Part shown: positions 37,073 through 49,300 of the stretch, piece by piece
Numbering within the stretch: the first letter of the stretch is position 1
Layout: each line of letters starts with the position of its first letter
Assembly (NCBI RefSeq): GCF_003590095.1
Contig: NC_039480.1
Location: 11,757,328 to 11,821,327, forward strand
Source of the DNA: Trichoplusia ni
Lineage: Eukaryota > Arthropoda > Insecta > Lepidoptera > Noctuidae
Direction of reading: 5' to 3'
DNA length: 64,000 nucleotides
The notes under the pieces: model-generated
Databases searched by the model: none
The model's input: only the letters and a program-made list of their open reading frames with translations
What the model was told of the DNA's origin: nothing
Program-made: the position numbers and the translations under genes

Positions 37073-37354
37073 TCTTCTAATATATAAAATTCCCGTGTCA
37101 CGATGTTAGTTACCGTGCCCCTCCGAAACGGCTCAACCGATTTTTATCAAATTTTATATGCGTATTCAGTAGGTCTGAGAATCGACCAACATCTATTTTT
37201 CATACCCCTAAGTGATAAGGGTTGCTCACACTAAAAGATAAATATATTTTTTTTGGAAGAAATTGTTTGTTTTTATTTTTTTATAATGTGGCATTAAAAA
37301 TACATACAACTAGAAAAAAAATATTCGACAAAACAACGTTTGCTGGGTAGCTAG
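37073..37354 (+). mobile_element. Helitron-like element, family B, complete
   Basis: Starts TCTTCTAATATATAAAATTC after host A (37072) and ends GGGTAGCTAG before host T (37355). It carries the family's CCGTGCCCCTCCGAAACGGC, TCTGAGAATCGACC, TTTATAATGTGGCATT and ACAACGTTTGCTGGG blocks. Length 282 bp, non-coding, in the same orientation as the 21373 copy. Confidence 0.87.
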
Positions 37355-38864
37355 TATAATTATATATTTAGTACCTATCGTTGTTGTAGTATAACAATCT
37401 CTAGAACAAAACCGAAAAAAATAAATACAGAAGATACAAAAAGTTAACGGAACCCTAAGGGCGACATTTTCTTGTTATGTATAAGTCATACATATTTATA
37501 GGTACACATCTGTTATTTGCGAACCCCAAAATTTTGGTCATCGACATTGTTGGAATGTTAATGACTTGTTGTGATTACCGCTGAGCCTTCATTTCTAGCT
37601 ATGTTTATTTATTTTCTGTAGAATTCAAGATGGTGGATGGTGGTGATTCAAGATAGATATTTTATATTTAAGTAAAATGAGTTCGTTCGTTGTATCTTTA
37701 CTTTCTCCTTTTAAAGGTATGTAGGTGATATGCGTCGTATATGGAGAAGATATTTAGGTTAGTCCTACTTTTAAGTCAATGGGGTTTATGTGCAGAGATC
37801 AAATACCTGACTGAATTTAAGGCCTTGATTTGGTTGGCTGAGGTACTTCTTACTGCCAGCATACATTAATGTTTTGATTTTCTTAAAAGAGCTTTATTAC
37901 ACTCCATATCAAGCTATTGTTTCGATTTAAAGACTTAATACAAGTCGGTACAAAAAACGATTATTTTTGGAGTTGATTGATCATCAAGAGTTGGTTGTCA
38001 TTTACCATTTTTAACACACATGCATTAGGTATATTATACATTACTACTAAAAAGAAGCGTATAAGATGACATAAGAGTTACTTCTTTTTCGCCCTTTCTC
38101 CCGAACGTAAAACTCAATTTCAGCGGCTAGCAGATAAAAATCGAAAACTGTACAAAACAATTGTATAAAGTGTGCCAAATAAATAGTACGGTCTATTATG
38201 AAACCATACTCCAGAACTATTCGTTATAACAATAAACTGTCAAGTCGAGTTCATTAGCGAGTTACTCGCGCGAGTACAAGGTGTTTTTCATAACCGATGC
38301 AGACGGCCTTATGCATATTTGATGGAGCGTGGCAGTGCTTTTAAGTACCTGTCAACGTTTGCTGAGGCGGCAGCGAGCCAACTAATTAATGCAATATCGT
38401 GTTTTAACACGTATAATGATAGACATAAGGTTCTATTTACGTTACATGAAAGCTAACAGAACCGTGGTTCATTGTAGAACGCCCCAAGTATATGTCAAGG
38501 GCGACCGGGCCGACTTGCATACAAGTTTAACATTGCACAGTGTGTTATTGATGTGTTTCAAATTACCGCGAAATTACTAAGTTTTTTTTTGGAAATATTT
38601 TGGTTAATTATTCTTCATTTGTGATTGAGTAATTGCTGGGTTTGAAGGTAACAAAATGTATAGTAGCAGGTGAATGGTCTATGAAAAAAGCGAATAAATT
38701 GCTAACAAAATTTTGGGTGACAAAACACGTGCTATTTTTTGCTGAACCTTATAATGAACGTCAAGTTGATTACTATTTAACGGAAATCATTATTGGATGG
38801 TAAGGAAAAACGGCGCATGCTTTGCACTAAATAGAGAAAAAACACCTGACTTAACGCTCCTTTT
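37355..38864. other. unique AT-rich DNA
   Basis: No gene or repeat recognised; the 63-codon frame at 38389-38580 lacks any motif. Confidence 0.45.
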
Positions 38865-38962
38865 AACAGTGAGTCAATTGTGGATGCGAGACGACGTGCG
38901 ATCTAATTATAGCGCGCTATCTCGCTTCTTCAACTGCAACAGGAACCTACTCTAGTAGGACC
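38865..38962. repeat. palindromic repeat, family P (diverged)
   Basis: AATTGTGGATGCGAGACGAC on the left and GCTATCTCGCTTCTTCAACT on the right are imperfect reverse complements around a central ATTATAG. The GAGATAGC...CTTC/GAAG signature matches the other family P copies. Confidence 0.45.
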
Positions 38963-39258
38963 CTAACATGCGCGGGCGCAGTGCAAACCACCTTATAAAA
39001 ACGTCACGCCTAAAAAACTAAGAACTCGATTTTTAATTTCATTTAATTTTATGTGTAAAATATTTCTAATGATAAGGCTTTTTAGTAAAAATACCTCTAT
39101 ATTCATTTATAATTTTACGGATTGTATAGTAATTGTATCTAGTCTTACTTTACTAACAAGCTTCAAGCTTCTTTAAACCGGTCTAAACGTTGAGCTTAAT
39201 TGCAAAATCAAACAGAAGTGTTTACATCTTAACATTTCACAGAACCTACAGACGCCTC

Positions 39259-39348
39259 TCAAAGCAGTATTTTTACACGAAAGAAAGAGATCGCACTATG
39301 CCACATAGAGCGCTGTCCCTTTCCCACAACTGCAAGTTCAACTTTAAA
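39259..39348. repeat. palindromic repeat, family P
   Basis: GAAAGAAAGAGATCGCACTA and GAGCGCTGTCCCTTTCCCAC flank a central TGCCACA, with TTTAAAG-type ends. The two overlapping opposite frames at 39190-39384 and 39259-39456 fall on it and are shadows. Confidence 0.5.
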
Positions 39349-39712
39349 ATATGGAGTCAGGACCTCTGCATTACGAAAGACTGAAGGGCCGCACGCAGCT
39401 GCCTTATTATAAATAATTATCATGGCAAAATCACAAGTTGTTCGTAAAACGCACATTTAATAACAAAAGTACGGGGTAATGACACCAGAACGCCAAGCTG
39501 TTGCTGTAATGCAATGTGGAAGAATGCTATTTGCGTAATTAACAGCGAAACTGAGGGCCACAAATGTATATTATGTTTAAAATAGAATGGGCTAGAATTT
39601 ATTCTCCACTTTTGATGCGTGGTTGCAGTTTTGATACCAATGCCAGCATAGAATCAAAATGATTTTTTATAAGTTACTTGTAGTCTTGTACTTTCTTCAT
39701 TAATCTTAAAAA

Positions 39713-39830
39713 CCACGATGAAGATAAACATCGTGGCGAAATATTGGAATCTGATGTCAGTGGTGATCAGTGCTCAAAACCATGAACCATGGAGGCCTGA
39801 ACCTAGCAGTGAGACGTTGATAGGCAAATA
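39713..39830 (+). mobile_element. LINE 3'-region fragment
   Basis: Contains AAACATCGTGGCGAAAT and the 3' block ATGGAGGCCTGAACCTAGCA followed by GTGAGACGTTGATAGG, a mutated form of the 'GGCCT..CCCAGCAGTGGGACG...ATAGG' LINE end. A perfect 8-bp hairpin, CCACGATG/CATCGTGG, sits at 39713-39736. Confidence 0.6.
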
Positions 39831-42800
39831 TTACATATATTATACGTTACTTAAGTGGCATTACTTAACAGCATTATTATGAGCTAACATAAAGTCTAAC
39901 GATTTCTCATTATTTGATAGAAGTAAAATTTACCAAGGTATAACTATTAAAGCGACGATCAAATGAAATGTAATGAGTTCCGATACTTTTCTCCTCGTAA
40001 GGCCGCGTGTAGAATGTGACCTATAAAAAACAATTTAGATTCCAAATCCCGACGAAATCCTGCCTCCGAAGGTTTATCTTTATCCAAAGGGACTCTATTT
40101 GATACATTTCGTAAGACTACGTTTACCCTTAACGTTAAATTCTTTTTATATTGTATAAGATTTTGATTTTCAAGAGATTAAATCCAAACACGAAACGAAA
40201 TGAGGTTTGGAGAAAATAAGTCTGCTTTAATTTCCATACTGAATTTATACAGCGTTATGGTTCTCGTAAAACCTGGGTGGGTATTAAAATTGGATTTGAA
40301 TAGAAGGTGGCCAATCTGTCGCAACCTTTATGAAGATTCTACGCTTTTGGATTGATGCTTTAAGCCTGAGAGATCAAATTACAAAGAAAGTAGTAATAAA
40401 ACCCTTAAAACCCATTGAATAAAACACAAATTCGAAAATCAGGAAACAATAAAGCATCGAAAACTTCTTATCTTTTTTTCTTGTTGTCAGATAAGTCTTT
40501 CGGTCTCTACACCATTAAACGTCGACGTCGGCGGTTTATAAAAATACAGCAAGTACGTGATACATTAAGGTGGCTCATTTTTCCTTCAGTTTGGATTAGC
40601 TCCAAAGATTTATAGGTCCCTTAAAGCAAGTTTAGCAGGTGCGTGCGTCAGCTCGTCGCTTGGAACAGGAAGGATTTGGTTCACGTTAAAGGAGTTAACT
40701 GGAGTAATCTGTTTAATTTTGTTTTTAAACGTGACTTTTTCTTTTTTGTGTGACAAGAGATTAAAAGGTGTAATGTGTCAGCTATTCTTTTGTTCTTGTT
40801 TGGATGTGTAAAAATGTTTTAAATATACGGAATAGACGATTCAATGATAGAATATTGAACATTGTGGCTACTATGGTTGACTGGGAAAAGACATGCCCTA
40901 AGTTTGGTTTTACAAGAAAATAGTCTAAAACTCGAACATGTAACCTCAACATGCATTTCACAATCGACTGAGCACGGACTCTCGAGCGCTGCTATACTCT
41001 TATCCCGCTTAATTAGTACTTAGTTGCACTTTACTTTTAATTAACAACCGTCGTTTTTTAAAGAAAACAAAGACGTGATTGCCAATGAATCTGTGGGGCT
41101 TAGCCAAATTGGTTTCCGGGATATTTTATATCGTCCTCCAGTGTACAATGGACAGGGCTGCTCTTTGTTCGTCGATCTCCATTGCCCGATAAACAAACCT
41201 TGCTATAAAGAGATCCGACTGGGACTCGTAAGAACATCCAACTATTTTGAGGAAAATACAGAAAAGGGAATCGGTTCGATTTCTGCGAGGGTCGGATAAG
41301 CACGGTCTTGATCGCAATGGAAATGAATCTGTGATCGATGCGATGCCCGAAACAACTTTATCCAATGCCACTTACTTTATATTTGATCGTCTATTTAAAT
41401 GCCGCGGTTAAGTTTTTTTGTGTATCCTTGAATGTGTGACCGTTTTAACCTTTTAAAATGGGTTACTTATTTTAGACGTTATATTTTAAGTACGAGATTG
41501 TAGGCTGATAAAATTTGTATAACAAGGTTTTGCTAGACAAATTTTAATGATGACATTTGCATATTATCAAACGGTTTTTAACCTAGTGTTGTTATCGGAA
41601 TCTCCTTTAAAATGAAGATCAAATTATACACTCTTTTTAAGTGGTTGAAAAATAAAATCGAAATGCTTTTTTGTGTTCTTGAGGACCTACAGAATCCGCT
41701 TAAGAAGTAACTTCTATTTTTGATCATTTCTTTACAAATTGATTCTTATTTGAAGTATTTATAAGACTTTGCCTGATACAGTTATTAAGTTATTACAAGT
41801 CGTCTTATATGCTCAGTTTATGAGCTCTGTTCCCAATTTGAGGAGTGAAAGCGAAGAACAATAAACACACATTAAGGTACCATTAACAAAGTTTGTACTG
41901 CCTGTAGCTGTGTAGGTCAAGTTCACGCTTTGCTTGTTTCAAAGACAAACACCAGAAGTCGCACTGCCACGAGTTGTTTCGGAAGTTCGAGTTTTTAATA
42001 CAAGACTTAACTAAATTGTACTTTAACGTAACACTTCGTGTTCTTAGAAACATTTCTATTTCTAAGATTCTGGATTATTTTGTTAGTTAATATTTGAAAT
42101 GTAAATAGAATAGAAAGAACAGTAAATCAGTAATTGAGGTTCATTATTAAGTCTGGTCTGACATAAAATTTGAATATTTTTAAAGATTTTAACCGCTTGT
42201 AGTTTTTTTTGCTGGCTGGTTCGAAGTGGCCCGATGTAGGGTAGTATGAAAGAATTGTAGAGAGATTATTGCATAGCATTTTGACGCTCGTACAGTCATT
42301 CCATTCCAGCTATCGCGAGGTCTCTTTATAATGTTTTTACCATCTAATATGTGATGACCCAAATCTCATTAGACATCCAACAAAATTGACCAGCCTAATT
42401 CCATCTAAGTATATCAGCCGTATTACCTATATAGATAGGCAAACATATTATCCTCATTAACCCAAAAGTAAACAATTAAATATTGGATAAATCTAAGCTG
42501 TTATTAACGTATCTATTAGCATGATTCTCCAATAACACATTACGATATACGATAATTATCACTGCTTGTTTATGTCTGCTGATATAGGGAATTCAATCGA
42601 AGACTCACGCGTTTGGCATCCGTCCTGAATATTAATGGAATGACATGTTTCAGCGCGTGCTTCAGGCCTCAGATCCTGAAATCCTGCCAACAGTGATTTG
42701 AACCAAGCCATAAACATTCTGAAGCATTGTGTATTGAATAACTAAGAGTTTATAACGATATTAAAAATTTGCAGAATTGGCAACTGGGAAACTGAAGCTG

Positions 42801-43575
42801 TATACTAGTGCATAACTGTAGTCGTATTTTGCTGAATTATTGTGAAAAAGTTTGTTAGAACGAAGAGCTAATGCAGGGGTTTTAAACTGGAGTGCGAGAG
42901 GGAAATTTAAAAAAAAAACTTTGTTCTATTATAGTGGGCTGATAAAAAAAACCTTTTTAGCACGTCAAGTTCTTTAGGTATTTGCTCACCTACCTAAGTT
43001 TGACATTATCATTCCAATTAGGCACTTTTAGAAAGGATGTCGCCTAAAATAGTCTGCACAAAACTTAAATCTTCGAGTAAGATATAAGTTCTAATCCTTG
43101 GTACCCAAGTAAATTAAGATAAATAAGGAATATCAATTATCTTCATGACAAAGCAGGTTGCATATAAAAATATACATGACAGCATATGACAGTGTTAATA
43201 CGTAGATCGTAAACCATAAAGAATGTTCTGGAAACCCGCATGACTAGACGTTGCAGTAAAATTACATTGATGTCTATCATTGTTAGCAACAATGCGAGAA
43301 TTGATTTCCCTTCTCAATTGAACTAAAACTAGGTCGGCGGTAATTATCGTGTGACAAATTGCTAACACACTTTATGCCTGCGCTCCGATCAATACAATTG
43401 TTATATGTGGTAATGTCAGTTGTTTTAATTGAATATGAATGGTGTCTTTAAGTTGGTGATAAAGATACTTTTTAGATGATTATTTGTGGAATAATATATT
43501 TCACAACTTTCGCTAAACGCCATCTAGTAAACGAAGCAAAGCTTATGTTATGAGTGTAAAACAACTGAGAAAAAT
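39831..43575. other. unique DNA with a GC-richer multi-frame-open block
   Basis: 41060-41345 is open in three overlapping frames on both strands (74, 67 and 81 codons) with no recognisable motif. That pattern fits a GC-richer conserved or regulatory block better than an exon. The remaining sequence is AT-rich with no gene. Confidence 0.4.
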
Positions 43576-43716
43576 ACTTATATAGTTTGAATACATACAT
43601 AACAAATTACTGATAAATTACAACAAGACATAAAACAAATTAATGATCGTGCTCGTCAGACAAACATTTGTCCTGGGTGGGAATCATATCCCAACCACTA
43701 AACCAAGATGCCAGCC
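43576..43716 (-). mobile_element. tRNA-Glu-headed SINE, degraded copy
   Basis: Minus-strand relative of 60505-60774. Read on the plus strand, ACATTTGTCCTGGGTGGGAA matches the complement of that copy's B-box region, and ATACATACATAACAAATTAC matches its body. The A-box remnant AACCACTAAACCAAGATG follows directly, so about 30-35 bp between the promoter boxes is deleted. Confidence 0.75.
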
Positions 43717-45771
43717 AGAATAAATGGAGCTTATTAAATAAAGCCCCTCAGCAGGACCTACGAGTTCAAATACATACGCATTGACTGCCAAAATCTTTCC
43801 ACTTGCCGCTGTCGGGCAAAATGGCCTTACATAATGTTTGCCGTTTCTAATCTAACGAAGGTTCAAACAAAACTTGCGTGTTTGTTGCTTTTAAACAAAC
43901 GACACCTGATATGATCGAGTAATTTGAGCGGGAACTTGTTAATTACATTAATTCGACGATATGATCTTAACAAGTGTAATTGGAGTGGATCACGACATGT
44001 TCGTATTACAGCCAGAAGGCGCCCTAATCGACGCTAATTTCCCCTCACATTAAGTAAAACATCACGTAATACCTCAACAGATTAAATTAAACGCTGGAAC
44101 TACAATCTGAGCAATTCAAAGCAGCTTACAATACTTATACAGAATCGCCATAACTGAAACTGTGCTCTACAGAGAATTACCAAAACTCCAGCGCAGTGAA
44201 GAATCAAATTGACTTCTGGACAATTCAATTAAGCTGCACGTTAAGTGCAAGTTTGCAAACAACCGTGCGAGAAGCTAGCCAAGTTTCCCAGAACAAGTTT
44301 ATCAAAGAGATTGTAGCAGAACAAGTTAGCCTTCGTCGAACTGCCTTCATGTTTGTATATACGCAGGGCTATGTTTCTCAGCATCTCCGCGCGGGAATGT
44401 AAATTCGATTTATATTGGCACACCTATGTGTAAATACAACATGTGTTATTGACGATCAAAGTGGCTCACGACTCACGAACCGTCATGTCAACTTTTCGCG
44501 GATGCGTTGTGCCTTTGAAGTCACGTTTCCATTCGACATATTTGGATACTTAGCCCTTATTTATACATCGGTTGATAAATTACTTGAGTAATTGATTATA
44601 ATATATTTGATGTCAAAATTTGTTCAGTTGAATAGTCGTGTTGACATTGACAGGCGATGGCTTACCTAGCGTAATGAGAAGGTTCGTTTTTGTTTCAGTG
44701 TTAACTAATCTGGGACTGGTTTGTCTGTGCTTAGGCTGATTAGTATATTAGATCTTTTCAAGTGAATTACCTATCATTAGATATATAGAAATGAATATGA
44801 CGCACCGTGTAATATCTAGTACCTATAAAGTTACGTTCAATAATATTGTTATATGTGCTTAAATACACAAATGACGGTAGCTGCAAGATGTAAACAATTA
44901 AAATTAATAAATTAACTATGTTCGCTGATTCAATTATTGAAACTCAACCCACAAATACAATTAAACTTTGAGGACGCTTACACTCCCAAAGTTAGATGAA
45001 CTAAAAATCACATCAAAAGCAGCCCACATCAAACAATTATACATCCATTTGTATGCATATCTTAACCACTTTACGTTGCCTAACTCACAACTACGGGCGG
45101 AACCAACCTAAATTCAGTTATGTAAGCAATCTTACCAATGTTCTCGAGTACGCAAGTGAACCGGCGAATTAAATTATAAGGTAACCTCCTATATAACTCC
45201 ATCGAGATTATTCAATTGGGCTTCTGAATATCAATTGAGTAGCAAGTGGGCACCAAGTCAGCTAAAACAGATCCTCAACTGAAATAATACGGCGACAGTG
45301 ACGCGCCCGATAACGGTTAGATTTAATAGAAATATTTGCAATACGATAAATTGCCGGACTATTTGTATTGCGGGAAACTGTTTGAACAGGATTATTTAAG
45401 CTCACCTTAAAACATTGGTTAAAATTCTTCGGGTTTTAGAGCTGAAGAAATTTATGTTTGATTATTGAGATTGATTAATTTAACCATTTCAAAAAGAAGG
45501 ACGTCCTCAATTCGTCGGTATTTTTTTTTGTTTTTACCTCATTACTTTAGACAGCATGAACAGATTTTGTTGATTAATGTAACGTGAAAAGCCATAGTCC
45601 CATACAAATTTCATCAAAGTTTCAATTTTAAGTCTTTTCTACGTTTTTCCACTAAAAAATATTATCAGACATGCCTCTGAATATCCTTAAAAAGTTAGCT
45701 GCTTTCACCTGTCCTAATAATGAGCGTGACTTAACACTACTTAACGCTACAAACTAAAATAAAAACTAATA
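43717..45771. other. unique AT-rich DNA
   Basis: No gene or repeat that I can support; the small opposing frames at 44196-44423 are chance. Confidence 0.45.
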
Positions 45772-46136
45772 TTTATTTCCTAACATTTTACAAAAAACAA
45801 ACAGAACATTTTACGCGCGATACATTTTAAAAATTGCTACAAAAATGTCAACAATATCAACACAACTAAGTAACATTTTATGACGTAAGTAGTTTTACGA
45901 TCCTGCCACACGCCCACTTAGGCTTAGCGTACATTAAGTAGTGAATGTCATATTCGAAGCGCTATAACCCATAGAACGTCGCCCGGGTATTGTGAACCCT
46001 GCCTTGTAGCCCTTGTTGGGCCGTTGGGCCATGAGGCGTCGCCGTCGTCCCAGAATCTGTATACATGATTTAGTATTCCCCTGTACCATTCTCTAGAGGA
46101 CTGAGGTGTAACTAGGATGCCTCGGTTATGCGGGCC
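45772..46136 (-). pseudogene. unrecognised minus-strand open segment with 3'-UTR-like tail
   Basis: On the minus strand a 62-codon frame without a start codon runs from an upstream stop at 46137-46139 to a TGA at 45948-45950. Its residues include SSREWYRGILNHVYRFWDDG and RATRQGSQYPGDVLWV, rich in W and G and unlike random AT-driven frames. Downstream, in AT-rich sequence, is AATAAA (plus TTTATT, 45772-45777), as in a terminal exon. GC rises to near half in the frame and falls sharply after it. It looks like the 3' end of a gene or mobile element whose 5' part is gone. I have a vague impression of similar peptides in lepidopteran repeats but cannot name a family. Confidence 0.35.
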
Positions 46137-46139
46137 TTA

Positions 46140-48600
46140 ATAGCCGTTAGTAAACCTCTGATTTACATGTTCATGCTGAGCAAACGTAATTCTACGTACA
46201 ATTGTGTGGTAAATAACTAAATACATTGTAATTGTTAAATCCTGTATTTATGTGGGGTGCAGAAAATTGTACTCTAAATAATATGGTAAATTTCATTTTT
46301 TACAATATCTACGTCATCATTTATCTTAGAATTAGCTTAGCTTAAAATATGATATACGTGACTGTTCACACTTGAAATTTTTGATAAAATCATACTCTTT
46401 TTGTTTTCAGACAGACGCTAAGTACAAAATGTCGTCCATACTAAAAATAACTCAAGAGCTTAACATCATGTTAAGATGCCAATAAATATTAAAGGACCAT
46501 TAGTAAGTGTAGTCAACATACGTGACTGTCTATAAACTTCAAAGTTCATAAGAGTACATTATTAAACTTTTCCTTTACATAAATTCAGTGCTCTTTCGCA
46601 GGGAGTTAAGTGAAATTTCAAATTACGAACGATGCACCAAAGTAAAGTCTTGGCGATAGTTACTATGCTTTAGGTAGTCTGTTGAGTAAAAAGTTTTGTT
46701 ATCGGCGCTTTCAATTTGAGTGACGGGCGCCAGTAGAGCTGTGAAGCGATGGATGCCTACCGTCAGTTTACAGAGATTCTTTGTTTTTGTATGACGTCAT
46801 TTATATCATAGTAAGTGTTTGTTTTATACTCGAGTCAGATTACGTAGTTTTGAAAATTTATACTTTAGGATTTAAAAATAAAAACCTTAAAGTGATAAAA
46901 AAGCGATTTTCATTTTAACCAATTTACCGTCGTTATTTTTTCAGATTAAGTATACCAATAATACGTTTTTAATGATTAAGTAAAGAAACATAATTAAAAG
47001 CGGAAACTAATTGAACATTGCTTAATTAAAACAGTTAAATTAACTGTTTGACCAGAGTATTAGAGTATTTGCGAGCTCAATAATACTCGTGAGCTCATTA
47101 AAACGTTTCACCGCAACTCGTTGAAAATTAGATATTTGTAGTATGGCAACTCCATAATTAAATTCCACGTCATTAATGTGCAACTGATCGTGGCGTCATG
47201 GCGTCATAGGTTGAACAAGTACCGTCAACAGACTAATTCAATCAATATTTGCAAATTTAATCATTTTGTTTGTCAACGTATGAGAATTACGTCAAATATT
47301 CAGAATATAGGGAATAGACATTCATTTTGTAAATATGGGTCGAAAGTGGTGTTACAAGTTTATGTAAGTAGTGCAGGCACCTTTTCTTAGTCAGGATGTA
47401 AAAGGCTTTAAGTAGGTATTTTGAATACGCACGAGATTTAAAAAAAAACCGAGAAGACGTACTTAGTTTTTTACCTATTATTACAGTAACAAATCAAATA
47501 AACAGATCTTTTCGATTTACCTCGACAAGAATTCTTGGAAAAGTTATTTACTATGTAATGAATCTCTGATATCGAAAGATATTCATAGCAAAAGATTTTT
47601 ATTACCTATTCCACCTGACATAAAAGCAAAAGTTTTACGCAAACAAGGATAACCTATATAGTATATTCTTACATCTTCATTTGTTTTCTCATCTTTGATT
47701 CATCTGATAGCATTGTTTCTGGGAAATTACGAATTTATTCCAAGATTAAATTTCTTAGCAGCTTACGTAGTAAATTTGGAGTGAGTCGAAATTACCGGAG
47801 GCATTTGGCGTAATGCTCAATTTGTTGAGAACGACGGCGCTGGGCTGGCTTCCCGCGGTGATAACAATACCCACCGAAATTACTTTAAAAAATATATTTT
47901 TATTGTTATTTTTTCGCGATTGTTATTTTTATTAACACGTTCAATCTGTTCGGAAGCTTTTATTGGTGCTTAAAGACAAAACATTATTAATCTTATTTAT
48001 AAAGTATCTAGATATACTAGATATAATGCATATCTTAGAAAAATACTGTTTTATTTTAATTTTCCATTAATCCATTGACAGTTTCCACCGAACAATACAT
48101 TTCTCGTATATCCTCAGTTGCGAGAACACTATTGCCAATGAAACCCTTACCGTCATAACACAGAGGTCGAATTGTCTAATCCAAAGGTTTTTCAGGGACC
48201 AACGGGATGGAAAGATAGTAATGAGTAAAAAGGTATCCGAAATTCTAACGCACTTACATCATGGCGTCTACTATGTGACGTTATCGCAGTTCTATTGTGG
48301 GTGTGGAGCGAGATGCCCTTATGCGAGGTATAGTTCGCGTTCTCGTTTCTTTACAGGCTATATTTCTCGTTTGAGGTATCGTGGTACAGGCACAGGTCAC
48401 CCTAACCTCACTCAATTTATACTAATCCTTACTCAGTGAAATCTTCGAGAGCGTAACAGATAGGATTTTGCACTACCGTTTTTCGCGAACTGTCCTGGAC
48501 TATAAAATTTATGTATGCAGACGAGTCAGTTTCCTGAGAAATGGAGTTTCATTATATAAATGGGATGACCAAGGTACTTTACATGTTCATGTACAGTAGC
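46140..48600. other. unique AT-rich DNA
   Basis: No gene recognised. A good acceptor-like TTTTTGTTTTCAG at 46410 precedes an 18-codon ATG frame (46429-46485) with no other support. A short palindrome, AAACAGTTAA/TTAACTGTTT, is at 47029-47049. Confidence 0.45.
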
Positions 48601-48692
48601 TTTTAAAGCAACTTTGGTATTACGTAGTGTAAGCGAGAAGCTATAAGTTTCGTGTAATGCGCTATCTCGCTCTCATAGCGGCAATATTTCAG
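48601..48692. repeat. palindromic repeat, family P (diverged)
   Basis: The left part, GTAGTGTAAGCGAGAAGCTA, and right part, TAATGCGCTATCTCGCTCTC, are imperfect reverse complements around a central TAAGTTTCG. TTTTAAAGCA and GCAATATTTCAG form the outer ends. Confidence 0.45.
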
Positions 48693-48815
48693 CGTAGACA
48701 TAGGTAGTAGGTATAAAAAGATTTCTTGGTAAGCCAAAGATTTATTTAGCAATTTATCTCAATACTAATAACTAGTTGTTACTAGTGGCTTAAAATCGAA
48801 AATGATCCCGTGAGA

Positions 48816-48957
48816 ACATAAAAACTTCTCTAATCCTAAATGTTATTATTGTAAACTATCTGTTTACGAAATTTCGTCCAAATCCTTTCAGTGGTTTTCT
48901 ACCTGAAAGACAAACAACCATCCACACATACAAAAATTCGCATATATGATATATGCT
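48816..48957 (-). mobile_element. Helitron-like fragment, family D body
   Basis: AAATTTCGTCCAAATCCTTT, CAGTGGTTTTCTACCTGAA and AGACAAACAACCATCCACAC are the inverse of the body blocks in the 26760-26902 copy. The fragment abuts the family A copy starting at about 48971, indicating nested or serial insertion. Confidence 0.6.
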
Positions 48958-48970
48958 GTTGCCTGTAGCT

Positions 48971-49232
48971 GTAGCTGTTGCCCGCGACTTCGTCCCCGTG
49001 GGTAGAAGATATAAGTTATGATTTATACCTGCCCTATTTTTTCACATTTTCCTTAGTATGTTCGCTCCTATTAGTCGCAGCGTATTTTATAGCCTAAAGC
49101 CTTCCTCGATGAATGGTCTATCCAACACAAAAAGATTTTTCATTTTTCAATTTGGACCAGTAGTTCCTGAGATTAGCGAGTTCAAACAAACAAATAAACT
49201 CTTCAGCTTTATATATTAGTATAGAGTATAGA
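48971..49232 (-). mobile_element. Helitron-like element, family A
   Basis: On the minus strand it begins TCTATACTCTATACTAAT (plus TATAGA at 49227-49232, then T) and ends GGGCAACAGCTAC, with CTAC in place of CTAG. A second short 3' end, GCTGTTGCCTGTAGCT, precedes it at about 48954-48970. The 3' hairpin is weakened by CGTCCCCGTGGG. Non-coding. Confidence 0.82.
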
Positions 49233-49252
49233 TATAGATATAGAGAGTATAG

Positions 49253-49300
49253 TATAAAAGTGTGACATGAACGACCTATCGTTCTCGTCACACTTTTATA
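49253..49300. repeat. 48-nt near-perfect hairpin
   Basis: Two 22-nt arms, 49253-49274 and 49279-49300, pair at 20 of 22 positions around a 4-nt loop (CCTA). The outer stem of 14 bp (TATAAAAGTGTGAC) and inner stem of 6 bp (GAACGA) are perfect, separated by a 2-nt mismatch. It lies 20 bp beyond a Helitron end. Possible fold-back mini-element; the loop is short for a microRNA precursor. Confidence 0.8.

Noticed and set aside
46398..46485. Terminal exon with an 18-codon ATG frame after a strong acceptor-like site
   Set aside because: Only the acceptor resembles a real signal; the frame is tiny and nothing upstream pairs with it.
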